A stretch of DNA of 64,000 nt, from NCBI GenBank assembly GCA_037178855.1, contig JASJZC010000004.1, positions 2,108,001-2,172,000 on the forward strand, read 5' to 3'. The notes below the pieces were generated by a model. That model saw only the letters and a program-made list of their open reading frames with translations, had not been told where the DNA came from and did not search any database. The stretch is from Oscheius sp. JU75. Taxonomy: Eukaryota; Nematoda; Chromadorea; Rhabditida; Rhabditidae. Numbering within the stretch: the stretch's first letter is position 1; each line of letters starts with the position of its first letter. A program made the translations under genes and the position numbers. Below, piece after piece: positions 1 to 10,270 of this stretch.

Positions 1-471
1 AACATGGTCTCAAGCTGCTGAACAGAATGAAACGTACAGTGAGAACCGTTTTACAGTATGGATAAGCATTCCACGCCTCTTCGTGGATCGTAAGAGCTCC
101 CTTCGGAGCGATTTTCCTAATAAGAGCAGGCACTTTTCTGAACAAAAATTTTTCTACTGAAAAGAGAATGCTTACGATTGAAGATGATAAATTTTATGAG
201 TGTATTGTCCCTTGCTGTATTGTCCACCTAGAAGCGGGAAGTTATCAAATGGCTCGTTTTTCAACACCTGAAAGTAAATTAAATGAGTCGAACATGAGAA
301 TACTCACTTCGACTCCTTCTCCACCACCCGTTTCCGCTTTAGAAGCTTCCGCCACGGACCATAGCTGACCAACTTGATATTCTTCGACAGTGAAGGGAAG
401 CACTACTCGGCTAAAAATAAGTTTAATCACAAGGAAATATAGAAATAAACATACTACTCTTTGATGATCAT
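1..471 (-). CDS. Phosphatidylinositol transfer protein, class I (5' part, runs off the left edge)
   Basis: Three exons can be read on the minus strand. Exon 1 (455-471) encodes MIIKEY; exon 2 (308-410) continues with [20 protein letters not shown] and ends in GGGEGVE; exon 3 (38-137) encodes KVPALRKIAPKG followed by [13 protein letters not shown]. Donors are GTATGT, GTGAGT and GTACGT, and the order matches the start of PITP alpha/beta proteins. In that family this N-terminal segment forms part of the StART-like lipid pocket, and the protein exchanges phosphatidylinositol and phosphatidylcholine between membranes. The start is the first in-frame ATG, two residues shorter than the vertebrate form. 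Only about 73 of the usual 270 residues are present because the gene leaves the window. It is divergent from COX6B. Confidence 0.9.
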
Positions 472-1678
472 GACGCGTTATGGTTACAGCTCCGTGTCGT
501 CTGGCTGCCAGCTACGGTGTCTGTAAGAATGAAATGTCGAGTCACGATGATTCACTCTTGAAGAAAAAATGAAACAAAGAACAATCAATTGAGAACAAGG
601 TGGACAGGGAGAGAAAGTGAAACGTCGTCCCGAGATTTTCGCACCCGATAAAAGATACTTGCCGGAAAGAAACAAGAACGCCCGCAGAGCCGGAAACAAG
701 ATGCACTAATGAATAGTCGATTGTTCTTACAGATGTAGCTGGGTTGGGCGCGCATATCGATTAGAGGTTTCAGCGCTGCACCATAAAAGCCCTTTGCCAC
801 ACACGCAGAGAAGCCCCTCCGGCAGGTGATTTCAATTTTCACACGCAAATGAATTCACATTTGGCTCGACATGATTCAAAAAGACTTGATGTGAGCTGGA
901 TACAAAGCACGCCGGCTGTACAGGAAGAATCAGGGCAGGTCCTTGAGCAAACATTATCATGCGTCGTAGTACAAAACGTGACTACAAGTGCATTTGGGGA
1001 ACGGTTTGCTTTCAAACTATGGGATAAGTTGCCATTTGGGTGGGTTTGGGGTTTTCGGGAGTTACTTCAAAACACCAGCGGAAATCTACCCATTTAAACA
1101 AAAGAAACGAGTTTCGTACAAGGGCGTCAAAAAAGAGGAACGTCTGATGAGCGTATTTTGCACATCAGAAAAAAAAACGTAATCACGTCACGAGTCATTT
1201 TTCGTAAACACTCTTTGTAACCAGATAAGCGGTTTTTACCAGATGTTTAAGCGAGATCGATAATGAAGTATTCTATCACTTATGCAGCCCCATATACAAG
1301 CCTTATTCTTTTTAATGCTTAAAAGAGATAGGCAACAAGAGGAAAAGTAAAAAAAAAGGAATGTCGTTGTTGTGAAAGTGAATTTCGCGCTCCAATAACA
1401 TTTAGAGCCCGTGTATTACGGTAAAGGAGCTGGTGTATGGGCGGTTCACGCAGATCGACGCTTGGAGGAGATGCGCCTTTTAAAACTATTTTCTTTTGCT
1501 GTTTGACAAGTTCATCATCTTTGTTCTACTGTCAGAAGTGAAAGAAAGCACGCATTACAGTTAAAACCGGGAATAGCTTAAAAAAAGTTTTAATTTCACC
1601 ACATTATCGATCGCAACCAAGCAACAACCTTTTTTTACGTTTTTCAGTCTACTGTTGCTAATAATACAGATTGCAGCG
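472..1678. other. Intergenic region between divergent PITP and COX6B
   Basis: About 1.2 kb without a recognisable gene. Short open frames here (for example 849-1097 plus) resemble no family I know and show no splice-site structure. The region must contain the promoters of both flanking divergent genes. A TTTTTCAG tract at about 1640-1647 precedes the COX6B start and could be a 5'UTR or trans-splice acceptor. Confidence 0.5.
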
Positions 1679-2234
1679 ATGCCGGCCGACGTCGAAGTTC
1701 CTCTGTCCACTTGGGAGCGTCTGCAGAAGTATCAGGTTCGTTTTTATCAGCTGATTAAAGCAATCCTGTTGTTTCAGGAGCAATTTTCGGATGCCCTCCG
1801 TCATCCCGATTCTCCTGACTGGTACAAGAGAGAAATTCACGAGAAGGCCAAGAAGGAGCTCCTCTGGGCTGCTCCTTATGACGCCCGCTTCCCCCAGGTT
1901 TGTTATTTCGTTTGTTTATCCTGAAAAGCATACTGTTTAAGGTCCGTAAGCAGCGCCAGTGCTTCGCCTACTACGTCGATTACCACCGCTGCAACGAGCT
2001 CATGGGACAGGATTATAAGCCATGCAAATTCTTCCAGAATGTCTACAAGGTGAGGATTTTTTGTATTTACCCTTCTGAATCTGATCAAAGTTGACGTTCC
2101 GTTCATCATTTTCAAAAACTAATCTTCGCAAACGTTACATTACATCATTTCAGGACTTCTGCCCTGGATTCTGGGTCGAGAAGTGGGATGAGCTCGTCGG
2201 AGAAGGACGCTTCCCTGCCAAGTTCGACCGCTAA
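1679..2234 (+). CDS. COX6B: Cytochrome c oxidase subunit 6B
   Basis: Exons 1679-1735, 1778-1897, 1942-2049 and 2154-2234 join to a 121-residue frame. The C-terminal two thirds match COX6B: APYDARFP, then a twin Cys-X9-Cys framework (QCFAYYVDYHRC and CKFFQNVYKDFC) and a WVEKWDELVGEGRFPAKF tail. COX6B sits on the intermembrane-space face of complex IV and its paired cysteines form disulfides after Mia40 import. The N-terminus carries about 35 residues more than the human form. Exon 3 appears to use an AAG acceptor (TTTAAG/GTC), chosen because it keeps the spacing to the first Cys; a CAG acceptor 9 nt downstream is possible. NDUFC2 follows 141 nt after the stop. Confidence 0.92.
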
Positions 2235-2265
2235 ATACGACGAGATGTTTAGCCCTAGTGTGTAA

Positions 2266-2271
2266 AATAAA
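2266..2271 (+). terminator. Polyadenylation signal of COX6B
   Basis: AATAAA lies 32 nt after the COX6B stop and about 95 nt before the splice acceptor that precedes the NDUFC2 ATG. This is the spacing seen between genes of nematode trans-spliced operons. Confidence 0.7.
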
Positions 2272-2375
2272 GAATGATTGTGTCCCATTCGGTCTTAGTC
2301 TCTTTTTCGGTAATATCCTACTAGAATACTGCTCAAGCAAATAAAACATAAAATGTCTATGTCTTCAGCTTAGCC

Positions 2376-3057
2376 ATGGCGGCTTCGACACGGGTTAGTG
2401 AAACCGAATTAGAGAGGAGAGAGAAATACATGCGGAATTCAAGCCGTCCTCGAGAGCTTATCGATCCATTCACCTGGAGTTATCCATGGAAGGGAGCCGG
2501 CGTTATGTTTGGAATTTCGGTCGTTGCTGCCCATGTTACCAACATGTGGAACAAGAAGCCTTACTATTTCGGTTTGTTTCCTTGTTTCTACTGTTAGGAA
2601 ACATTAAATTCAGCTCTATTCCCTCGTATGATTGCTGTCACAGCCGTCACTGCTCTCGGATACGGAATGGGAGCTCTTCGTGAGCGTCATTATCAGACTC
2701 GCGACGCAGTTATTCAACATTATATGGAGCTCCATCCGGAAGACTTCGACCACTTCCAAGATAGTACGTTCTATTCAATTTTACCGTTTCTGTCAGAAAT
2801 AGTTGGGCGAGCAGCGACTTTTAGGGCGAGCGCGAGTAGCCGTCACCATTATAGGATGAGCGCGAGCAGACGTTTGCGCTCGCGTATTGGACTGCTCGCT
2901 CCAAAACTAGCAGCGAGCGCGAGCGCTCGCCCAACCCTGATCAGAAACAAATTGGGGGTTTGCCATAAGCAACTTATTTTCAGGAAATGGCCGTGCTTTC
3001 TCGCAGGTTTTGCTGCCCTGGTATCCTCGCCGTGCTCAGTACACGAAATACGACTAA
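2376..3057 (+). CDS. NDUFC2: NADH dehydrogenase (complex I) subunit NDUFC2-like (B14.5b)
   Basis: Exons 2376-2571, 2614-2763 and 2984-3057 give 139 residues. Two hydrophobic segments (around residues 43-55 and 68-80) are followed by RERHYQTRDAVIQHYMELHP, EDF and a basic tail ending RRAQYTKYD. The arrangement of two membrane helices, a RxxHY motif and LHPEDF is that of NDUFC2, an accessory subunit in the membrane arm of complex I. The ATG was chosen because a TCTTCAG acceptor ends 7 nt upstream, with no other coding start between it and COX6B. The last intron carries a GC-rich inverted-repeat insertion. Part of a probable COX6B-NDUFC2-TBCC series. Confidence 0.82.
2802..2935. repeat. GC-rich inverted repeat inside the last NDUFC2 intron
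   Basis: The 11-base end GTTGGGCGAGC at 2802-2812 is repeated as its exact reverse complement at 2925-2935. The interior is rich in GCGAGCGCGAG-type words and itself partly palindromic. Base composition is strikingly more GC-rich than the surrounding intron. At about 134 bp with no coding capacity it looks like a small non-autonomous inverted-repeat element. No clean target-site duplication abuts the ends, although TCAGAAA occurs a few bases outside each end (2792-2798 and 2941-2947). Confidence 0.6.
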
Positions 3058-3205
3058 TAGACGAAAGGTTCTGTTGTAGATACTCTTTTCTTGCCTTCAC
3101 CGGCTGATAAATGTTCGAATGACTGATGTGTGCCTTCAAAGTTTATGTGTTTAGCGTTTGGGATATCTTACTCTGTCTTACATTTACTAGAAGGTCCTTT
3201 TAGCG

Positions 3206-4458
3206 ATGGAAATAAAATTCCCGGATCAGAATGATGACGATCTAGCTGCCAGACGAGCTAAAAAGTTGGCGCTTCTGCAGAAAAGACGAGTTGGAAACGA
3301 CTCGGTGACTGCGAGCAAGAAAAGTGCGAGTGAACTGGATGATCTTATTCAAAGAGCTACGGAGGAAGTTGTCGCGAAGAATATCGGCTCGGATACTATG
3401 AACAAGTTAGGTTTGTCGTTTGTTTTGTGAAAAGTTATCGTGTTTTTACAGAGAAATTACTGCCTTCGAGTACTGGCCGGGTACTGAAACGTATCCAGGA
3501 TATTTTGGAGGAATTGCGGAAGGTCGAATTGGCACAAAGCAAGCCACAAAAGACTGGCGGTTTCACTTTTGCTGTAAGGTCTTTTATCAGTTTTTTAAGC
3601 AAGTAGTTTTAGAGAAAAGCTCAGTCTGTAAAAACCGTTCCTATCCGTCCACTAAAAGAAACTGTCGTATCCTCAAATGAGAAGATACTGGCTCCCATCT
3701 ATGCCGAAAACGCCTTGGAAATTTGTGAACAGGTTAGCAGTTTTTTTTTCATTCAACTTGTAAGGATGTTCAGGAAAATGTCAGTAAGATAATGCATGGA
3801 CAAGACGGAACTAGTATCTCACTAAAAAATCTGCAGAATTGCGTCCTTCGATTTGTCTTCTCGCCATCAGCTGTTCACATGAAAGTATGTCATTTTATTA
3901 TGAGAAATCTACCTTATAAACGCCAATATGTTCGACTCAGTTTGTTGCTCCCAGATAAATGAATGGTGTACGTAAGCAGTAAGGCAGCCAGCCCGAGGGT
4001 TGCTCTACCGCCTGAGACCATTAGAAAAAACCCCTCATTTTCCCAGCAACCGCCTATCCCTACTCAAGGAAATTACAGAACGTAGATGATTGCACGGTAA
4101 TGTTTCCCATGGTCGAGTCGTCTATCCTCATGCACGACGTAAAACGAAGCCGGATTTTCGCCATCGCTCAGCAGATTCGGGTTCATGACTCCGTCGAGCT
4201 ACAGCTTCATGTCGATGTCAGAGGCGCTGTCATTTTGGAAGGCTGCAGAAATGTGTCAATGGCTCCTTACAAGTACGATCTTTCCTATATTTTCCTATTT
4301 CCGTTTGCAGATTGCTTCATAATGGAAAGAAAGTGACGGATTCAAGCTGTGAACAATGGCAGAAGCCTCTCGATTTTGATTGGCTGTCATCGGAACCAAG
4401 TCCGAATTGGAAACTTCTGGAGGAAAAGGATTGGGTGCAAGAAGAGCTCTTTCAGTAA
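3206..4458 (+). CDS. TBCC: Tubulin-specific chaperone C (tubulin folding cofactor C)
   Basis: Six exons (3206-3410, 3452-3573, 3613-3732, 3774-3884, 4079-4272, 4311-4458) give exactly 300 codons. An N-terminal helical/coiled-coil part with a basic stretch (ARRAKKLALLQKRR) is followed, from about residue 150, by a C-CAP/cofactor-C beta-helix domain: CVLRFVFSPSAVHM, QQIRVHDS, LQLHVDVRGAVILEGC and MAPY. The C-terminal FDWLSSEPSPNW is diagnostic for TBCC rather than RP2 or CAP. TBCC stimulates GTP hydrolysis by beta-tubulin to release native alpha/beta dimers. RP2 and TBCC use an arginine finger in QxRxHD; QIRVHD here retains it. A TTTTAG acceptor ends 2 nt before the ATG. The fifth intron is the longest (194 nt) and carries a weak tRNA-like D-arm. 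Confidence 0.9.
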
Positions 4459-4530
4459 CTTTGCCTTGATTCTGATACTTTTGATCTCAGCCACTTTTAC
4501 CGGTTTCTTATTTTGCTTCCATTAAAAGAT

Positions 4531-5640
4531 TCATTTATCCAATTTCAAAAGAATGGGACAGATCTGTTCAATCATATCACCCGCAGTCATTGATCGACCG
4601 AACTTTTCGAAAGCCGTTCTTGCTGCCATGCGGACTATTTCGTGGGAGGCCATTGCTGCGTACTTCATGGCTTCATCATGTTGGTCGAATTCTCTGAAAA
4701 GAATTTTAGCTATTATACACCGAAAAGAAAACTTTTTAGCCCAGAAATAGAAGACTCCGAGGGTTCCAGCAGTAAGATCGCCTTGTCCACCGCATCTTCT
4801 AGGAGATCCGTCTTCTTTTCCATAGACTGGTGCCTCCCATTTCGGACAAATGACGAGGTCGTCCTTTCCTTTCAGATAAATGGACAATCCAGTCTTGTCC
4901 ACAAATTCTTTGGCCTTTTGTTCGACGTAGTCGGGGTCCTAAACTTTTTATCATCGTATCGAAGTACTATACCTTGTTGTATCGCTCAAGATCACTTTCA
5001 CCAGTTGCCTTTTCAACCAAGCGGTGAAATTCGATAGTGTTCGGGGTGAGCAGGAGGGTGTTTGAATTTTGAACAGTCTCCAGTAGATCACACACGAACC
5101 ACAGGCCATCCTAAAGGCTTTTATTAAAATATTTGTTGAAATATTTACAGCATCGATGACCGTAGGCAACTGCTTTTCGTGGACGAACTTTAGTACATTT
5201 TTGACAAGAGAACTTCGCCGTGGATCACGACCAAGTCCTGGTCCAATGACTATAGCATCTAGACGAGACAATTTCTAAAATTTCATCAGCGAACGTGCCA
5301 GAAAAGAGGAAACCTCGAAGAGAGCCTTTTCGTCATCGAATGACGGATGGACCATCAATTCTGGAGAATATCCCTTGATGACCGAAGCGGCTTCCGGGGG
5401 ACAAAACACATGAATCAGATCGGCTCCCTATGGCAGTTTAAGATCCTGGAAAGAATCTTACCAGTTTGACTGCCGAAATTGCAGCAAAGTATGGTGCTCC
5501 AGTGTATTCTGCCGAGCCACCGATTATTCCAATTTTTCCACATGTTCCCTGCAGCCTTTCTATATTGAGAGACAAAAAACATTACTTTTCTGAGTCCAGA
5601 GTGAAGTTTTGGGAGGAGACGCTTGACATTCTGGAGCCCG
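4531..5640 (-). CDS. NAXD: ATP-dependent (S)-NAD(P)H-hydrate dehydratase
   Basis: Read on the minus strand: [20 protein letters not shown], then [45 protein letters not shown], and [19 protein letters not shown]. The family repairs hydrated NAD(P)H, in cytosol and mitochondria, using ATP. GGQGD is the nucleotide-binding and catalytic loop. Stop at 4531-4533. The N-terminus is uncertain: the in-frame ATG near 5656 gives [20 protein letters not shown], which resembles the family's LxxxRxxIPPL region, but its reading phase does not join cleanly to the next exon at the TATAG acceptor. A different first exon or a sequence error is possible. The gene is convergent with TBCC; the two stops are 72 nt apart. 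Confidence 0.88.
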
Positions 5641-5874
5641 GACATCTTTGTTGACTTGTTTTTGATTCAAAGCAAATCACCTAAAGGACTGTTTGTCTTA
5701 CGTTCACGTTTACTTCCATCTATTCTGAGCCTTTTAAGAAAAATTGTTCAGTTGCGAACAAATCTTTTTAGGGAGGGCATTCTCGCTACATTTCCCGTGG
5801 ACTCCATAGAGCATCTCCCCCTAGAGAAGTTTACCAAGGTCAACTCCGCTTGCCTTGACCGGGTCAGGCTGTAA

Positions 5875-6500
5875 CAGCGGGTAGAGACTGTGCTAGCCAG
5901 CACCGTTCATTGACTTCGTTCCTGTTTGCTTTTTGACCACTTTCTACGTTTTCGGCATCTTCTCGAAAAACTCGTTTGATAAACCGGCACTGTTCCTACT
6001 TGACCACAGGCAATTAGAGTTGACAAGACAGGACAGGACAGTTTCAAGTTACAAAATTAGCACTGACAGTGAGTCGCTCCGCTAGGAGGTAAGCGATTGA
6101 TACTAATTACTTTGTCAGAAAGAAGTCTGAGAGGGATTTATAAAAAAAAAACCGTGAAAATTTTTGCAGACTATTCCAATTTCGCGCCAATTTGCCTACA
6201 AGCGAGTTTCAAAACTTTTTCCAACGAGTTTCAACAAGTCAAGAACTTTCTATAAATAGCGAGCACGTCTTCGCGGAAGCTATTAGCTATTTGTCTTCTG
6301 CCTGACAAGGTGTATTCTTGCAGACCTTCTACCTCACTTATTCCTTACTTCTTTTATATGTTTCCGTTTACATATATTTCAATTTGTTATCTTGCTCTAG
6401 TGTCCTTTGCGCCTGTATTTTTCTGCCCGCTATATTTATTCGTACTCTCGAAGGTCCCTTTTGTCGTTATCGAGAAACGTGGCCTTTGCATAGGAAACTG
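5875..6500. other. Intergenic region upstream of the calreticulin promoter
   Basis: No gene is recognised. Around 5960-6260 the sequence is AT-rich with scattered TTTCAA-type words. The frames at 6310-6624 have no family resemblance and overlap the promoter, so they are not called. Confidence 0.5.
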
Positions 6501-6600
6501 GCCACGCCTCCGTTTGTGGCGGCCTCTCATTGGTCGCCGAGCGACGTGGTCCAATAGCAGCACGCCCCCTAGCCTGCGTCAGATTAGACCAAAATATAAA
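6501..6600 (+). promoter_or_regulatory. Calreticulin promoter: CCAAT boxes, ACGTGG element and TATA box
   Basis: Within 100 bp lie GGCCACGCCTCC (6500-6511), an inverted CCAAT box ATTGG (6529-6533), GACGTGG (6543-6549), CCAAT (6551-6555) and a TATA box ATATAAAA (6593-6600 region). The TATA box is about 160 bp upstream of the calreticulin ATG. GACGTGG is the core of the XBP1/ATF6 site known from ER-stress promoters, and CCAAT with a GC-rich partner nine bases away recalls an ERSE, though the partner reads CCCCC rather than CCACG. Regulation by the unfolded protein response is inferred from these motifs and the gene product. Confidence 0.6.
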
Positions 6601-6760
6601 ACTCGAGCTCGCGGCCAGTGCTGAAGGTTCCGCAGTCAGTTTGCTCTCGGCTTTTCTAACGCGTGCCACCTTTTTCCGTGCTCTTATTCAGCCCCTCAAT
6701 CCTGCTACTACTCTTTCTAAGTATCCATTTGCAGGTTCTTGGTCGATTCAGCCTATCAAC

Positions 6761-8075
6761 ATGCGTTTTACGGCAGTTCTTCTGTCTCTTGTAGCCTACG
6801 TGGCTGCGGAAGTCTACTTCAAAGAAGAATTCGGTTAGTTTCCACTTCCAATCGTCATTTCAAAGCTACGTTTTAGACAATAGCTGGGAGAAGCGGTGGA
6901 TTCAGTCCAAGCACAAGGACGACTACGGAGAGTTCAAGCTGTCTGCTGGAAAGTTCTTCGGAGATGAGAAGAGGGACAGTGGAATCCAGACCAGTCAGGA
7001 TGCCAAGTTCTACTCCCGCGCCGCCAAGTTCCCCAAGTCTTTCTCAAACAAGGGCAAGTCCGTCGTGGTCCAGTTCACCGTCAAGCATGAACAAGGAATC
7101 GATTGCGGAGGAGGATACGTCAAGGTTGGTTCATTTGTTTGCCATGCTCATATGGGTTGTTTAGGTCATGGGTGGCGATGTCGATCTTGCCGACTTCCAC
7201 GGAGAGACTCCCTACAACATCATGTTCGGTCCCGATATCTGCGGTCCCACGAAGAAGGTCCACGTCATCGTCGAGTACAAGGGCAAGACCCATCTGATCA
7301 AGAAGGACATTCGTTGCAAGGATGATGAGCTCACCCATCTTTACACCTTCATCCTCAACCCCGACAACACTTACGAAGTCCAGATCGATGGAGAGAAGGT
7401 TGAAGGGGGCGAACTTGAGTCTGACTGGGATCTCCTTCCCGCCAAGAAGATCAAGGACCCCGACGCGAAGAAGCCTGAAGACTGGGACGAGCGCGAGTAC
7501 ATTGATGACCCGGAGGACTCTAAGGTGCGCTTTTGACCATGTTCTTGTTCATATCCAATTTTCAGCCCGAGGACTGGGAGAAGCCCGAGCACATTCCTGA
7601 CCCGGACGCCAAGAAGCCCGAAGACTGGGATGATGACATCGATGGCGAATGGGAGCCTCCCATGATCGACAACCCCGAGTACAAGGGAGAGTGGAAGCCG
7701 AAGCAGATCAAGAACACCGATTACAAGGGCAAATGGATCCACCCCGAGATTGACAACCCCGAGTACACTCCCGATGACGAGCTCTACCTCCACGACAACT
7801 TCGGCGCCATTGGTTTCGATCTCTGGCAGGTTAAGTCTGGAACCATCTTCGACAACGTCCTTGTTGCTGACTCTATCGAAGACGCCAAGGCCCATGCTGC
7901 CGAAACCTTCGACAAGCTGAAGACTGCCGAGAAGGAAAAGAAGGAGAAGGCTGATGAGGAAGCTCGCAAGAAGATGGAAGAGGAGGAGAAAAAGCGCAAG
8001 GAAGAGGAAGACTCCAAGAAGAAGGACGATGAGGAGGAAGAGGCTGACGACACCGCCGACCATGATGAACTCTAA
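6761..8075 (+). CDS. CALR: Calreticulin
   Basis: Exons 6761-6833, 6877-7124, 7165-7524 and 7566-8075 give 396 residues. A signal peptide (MRFTAVLLSLVAYVAA) is followed by the lectin-like N domain with VVVQFTVKHEQGIDCGGGYV and YNIMFGPDICG, then the P domain with three DPDAKKPEDWD-type and three GEWxPxxIxNxxY-type repeats, then an acidic, lysine-rich C domain ending HDEL. HDEL is the ER retrieval signal. Calreticulin is a Ca2+-buffering chaperone for monoglucosylated glycoproteins in the ER lumen. Length matches the family. Codon use is strongly biased to C/G-ending codons, as expected for a highly expressed gene. A TTTGCAG acceptor at 6728-6734 upstream of the ATG suggests a 5'UTR intron or trans-splice site. 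Confidence 0.98.
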
Positions 8076-8184
8076 ACGCCCACTGTGATCTCCTTTTCGG
8101 GTTGGACTGTAGCGGTTTGCTACAGTTCTTTTATTTATTGTTTTTGTTGGGTGACATACAGATGTCTCACGGCTTTGTGATTGT

Positions 8185-8190
8185 AATAAA
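8185..8190 (+). terminator. Polyadenylation signal of calreticulin
   Basis: AATAAA 110 nt after the calreticulin stop, followed by a T-rich tract. Confidence 0.7.
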
Positions 8191-8332
8191 ATTGTTTTAG
8201 CCAACTTCTTTTGAGAGACACAGCCACTCGTCCCAAGTTGTTCAGTTAGATTTTCTTGGCACTCGTTCAGCTTTTACAATGAGCCCCCATTATTCGAACT
8301 AGCGGATAACAAATCATCACTATGACAATGGT

Positions 8333-8767
8333 TTGAACCAAAAAAAATGCGTTGTTAGCTTTGAACCACAATGTGGGATACTGGACAACAAGTCACGCGA
8401 AGCTCGTTTTCGGATTCTTTGGAGATCGTGCAGGAACTTAAGGAGTTTGGTAGAATGTCGGGTTCTTTGCAATGCTTTCCAGCAAAACGATCAATCTGAT
8501 AACTGTCAGGATGCTCTCCTCGAAGATGGTAGTCTCACTTTCCATACCATACCAGACGGCCTTGGACAACTTCATGAACAAATACAGAGTCGACCACACA
8601 TACCATTGCGCTTTCATAGTGTAGATTTTGGCACAAATCTAATTGCACTAGAGGACTTTAGTTTTGTTCTCCAGTACATAAAACTTCTAAATAATTGTCG
8701 AGTTTCACTAATCTGTCTTGTCACTCTAATGAATAATTGCTCGTCGATCTCTTCTCCAATGGGTTAG
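8333..8767 (+). other. Unassigned 144-codon open frame upstream of the kinase pseudogene
   Basis: An uninterrupted plus-strand frame that I do not recognise. Base composition and codon use are less coding-like than in the intact neighbours, and no convincing splice sites flank it. An alternative plus frame here contains a hydrophobic-looking stretch (MLSSKMVVSLSIPYQTALD), so the segment may be an older gene remnant in more than one frame. It may or may not belong to the kinase pseudogene that follows. Confidence 0.2.
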
Positions 8768-8799
8768 CCGCCTTATGGGCTACCAAACCCTTTTCTACT

Positions 8800-10270
8800 A
8801 GGTGACCGACCCAGTCCGCTCCGGAAGACTCGGCGAGAAGGAAGAAGCCGGAACTTGACAAGACGTCGTACAAAGAAGTTTATCAGATTAAGACGCCAGA
8901 AGACAAGCTAGGAGAGGATCTGATGGAATTATAACCGGTCCTAACCTCCGAAGCAAATGCAGTTCCTACGACTTCAGTCCCTACGAGCTGGAACCACAGG
9001 AAACTTCTATGCGGCAGATTTGGAAGACAGAATGGTGACGGAAGTAGCTAAGGAGAGCTTTTACTTCGAAAATACTGATATATAAGATTTAGATGAGGTT
9101 CTGCTGGAAGGCAACTTCTGTCTCGTCTTGACCACGATCCATGTCCGAGGTGGTCGTCAGGAACAAGGTCAAACAGCGCCTTCACAAGATTCCCTTCGTC
9201 TTCGACGACAAAGGATATACGTTCTACGGTCGAATCTACAGCAAGGAAGGCATCCATCCTGATCCTGGAGAACATCAACAAAAAAGTGCCGGTCGACGAG
9301 AAGGGAGCACAGCTTTCTTATGCGATTTGACGTCCGGTTTGGCAGCTGAAGAAGGAAAATCTCATCCTTGGCACAAAGTTCGGCGAGGGAGCCTATGAAA
9401 CGGTGAGTGGATATAGCTCAGTCCAAATGAGATTTTGTTTAAATCTATCGAGGGACTCTGATAGACGAGGGGAAAAAGAAGGACATGGTAGTGAAGGTGA
9501 CAAAAATCAACGAAAAGAACAGAGTGGAAGAGGTAGGTTCAGTACTCTTTTTATCTTCAATCTCTATTCCTATTTAACTTTCAGTTATTGCGAGTGGCCA
9601 GACTCATGAGACAACTACTGCCACCCCAATATTGTGGGCTTCTTCGGGATTATGAATGACGGGACCTTCTGCTCGCTAATAATGAAGTTAGTGGAAAGCG
9701 CCAGTCTGGACAAGTTCATGAAAACTACAGTTGTTCCGATGCTCCACAAGGTCAAGTGTTGCTACGACATCGGCTGTGGATTACACTATCTCCACGATGC
9801 TGTCCATTTGTCTGATCGCGATTTGGGTAGGTACTATCTGCAACACCCACATCGTTTCATTAAGCTTGCCGACTTCGGAATGTGTACCCATGACGAGAAA
9901 CACCAAGTAAGTTGTTCCCCTCAGTTCACAGGAACCAGAGTTCAGATTTCCGAAAAAAAGTGCTATTCGATGGCTAAGTTCTGTAACCATGAGAAGAGGC
10001 ATCTATACAAGGGCTAGTGATCTATGGGCTATGGGAATGACCTTATCCGAAGTTTTCATTCATGGTCACCAGTTATTCGACAAGTATCCGTACCAGGAGA
10101 TTTGCAAAAGGACTTGTAATCCGACGTTCCGTCCAACTCTTCCCAAAGATTTCCCTCCCCATGTCGTTGAAAAGGTTAATGCGCTCTGGAGCCATGATCC
10201 GACCACGCGTCTAAAGGCTTTGGTCGTGACGAGCAAATTGAAAGAAGTCTTCCTGCGTTTGAAGACATAG
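8800..10270 (+). pseudogene. Decayed SH2-tyrosine kinase (nematode Fer/SPE-8-type)
   Basis: Fragments in different frames line up with an SH2 domain followed by a tyrosine kinase. SH2 remnants run about 9080-9330 (DEVLLEGNFCLV, VVVRNKVKQR, FVFDDKGYTFYG, ILENINKK). The kinase starts with WQLKKENLILGTKFGEGAY near 9345-9395, has a degenerate VxK (MVVKVTK), a damaged HRD (SDRDLG), an intact ADFG at about 9871, and ends with RRGIYTRASDLWAMGMTLSE and PYQEIC. There are in-frame stops (for example TGA at about 9328 and TAA near 9083), and the HRD and APE motifs are damaged. Nematodes carry large expanded families of such short SH2-kinases, many expressed in sperm. This copy is judged non-functional; a heavily spliced divergent gene is less likely. 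Confidence 0.75.

Noticed and set aside
849-1182. Two overlapping plus-strand open frames in the PITP-COX6B spacer
   Set aside because: No family resemblance, ordinary intergenic composition and no splice-site support.
3960-4020. Reverse-strand GGTCTCAGGCGGTAGAGCAACC in a TBCC intron, resembling a tRNA D arm or the head of a tRNA-derived SINE
   Set aside because: No T arm or acceptor stem and no second copy noticed in the window.
7371-8204. A 277-codon open frame on the minus strand
   Set aside because: It is the antisense shadow of calreticulin exons 3-4, whose biased codons keep the reverse frame open.
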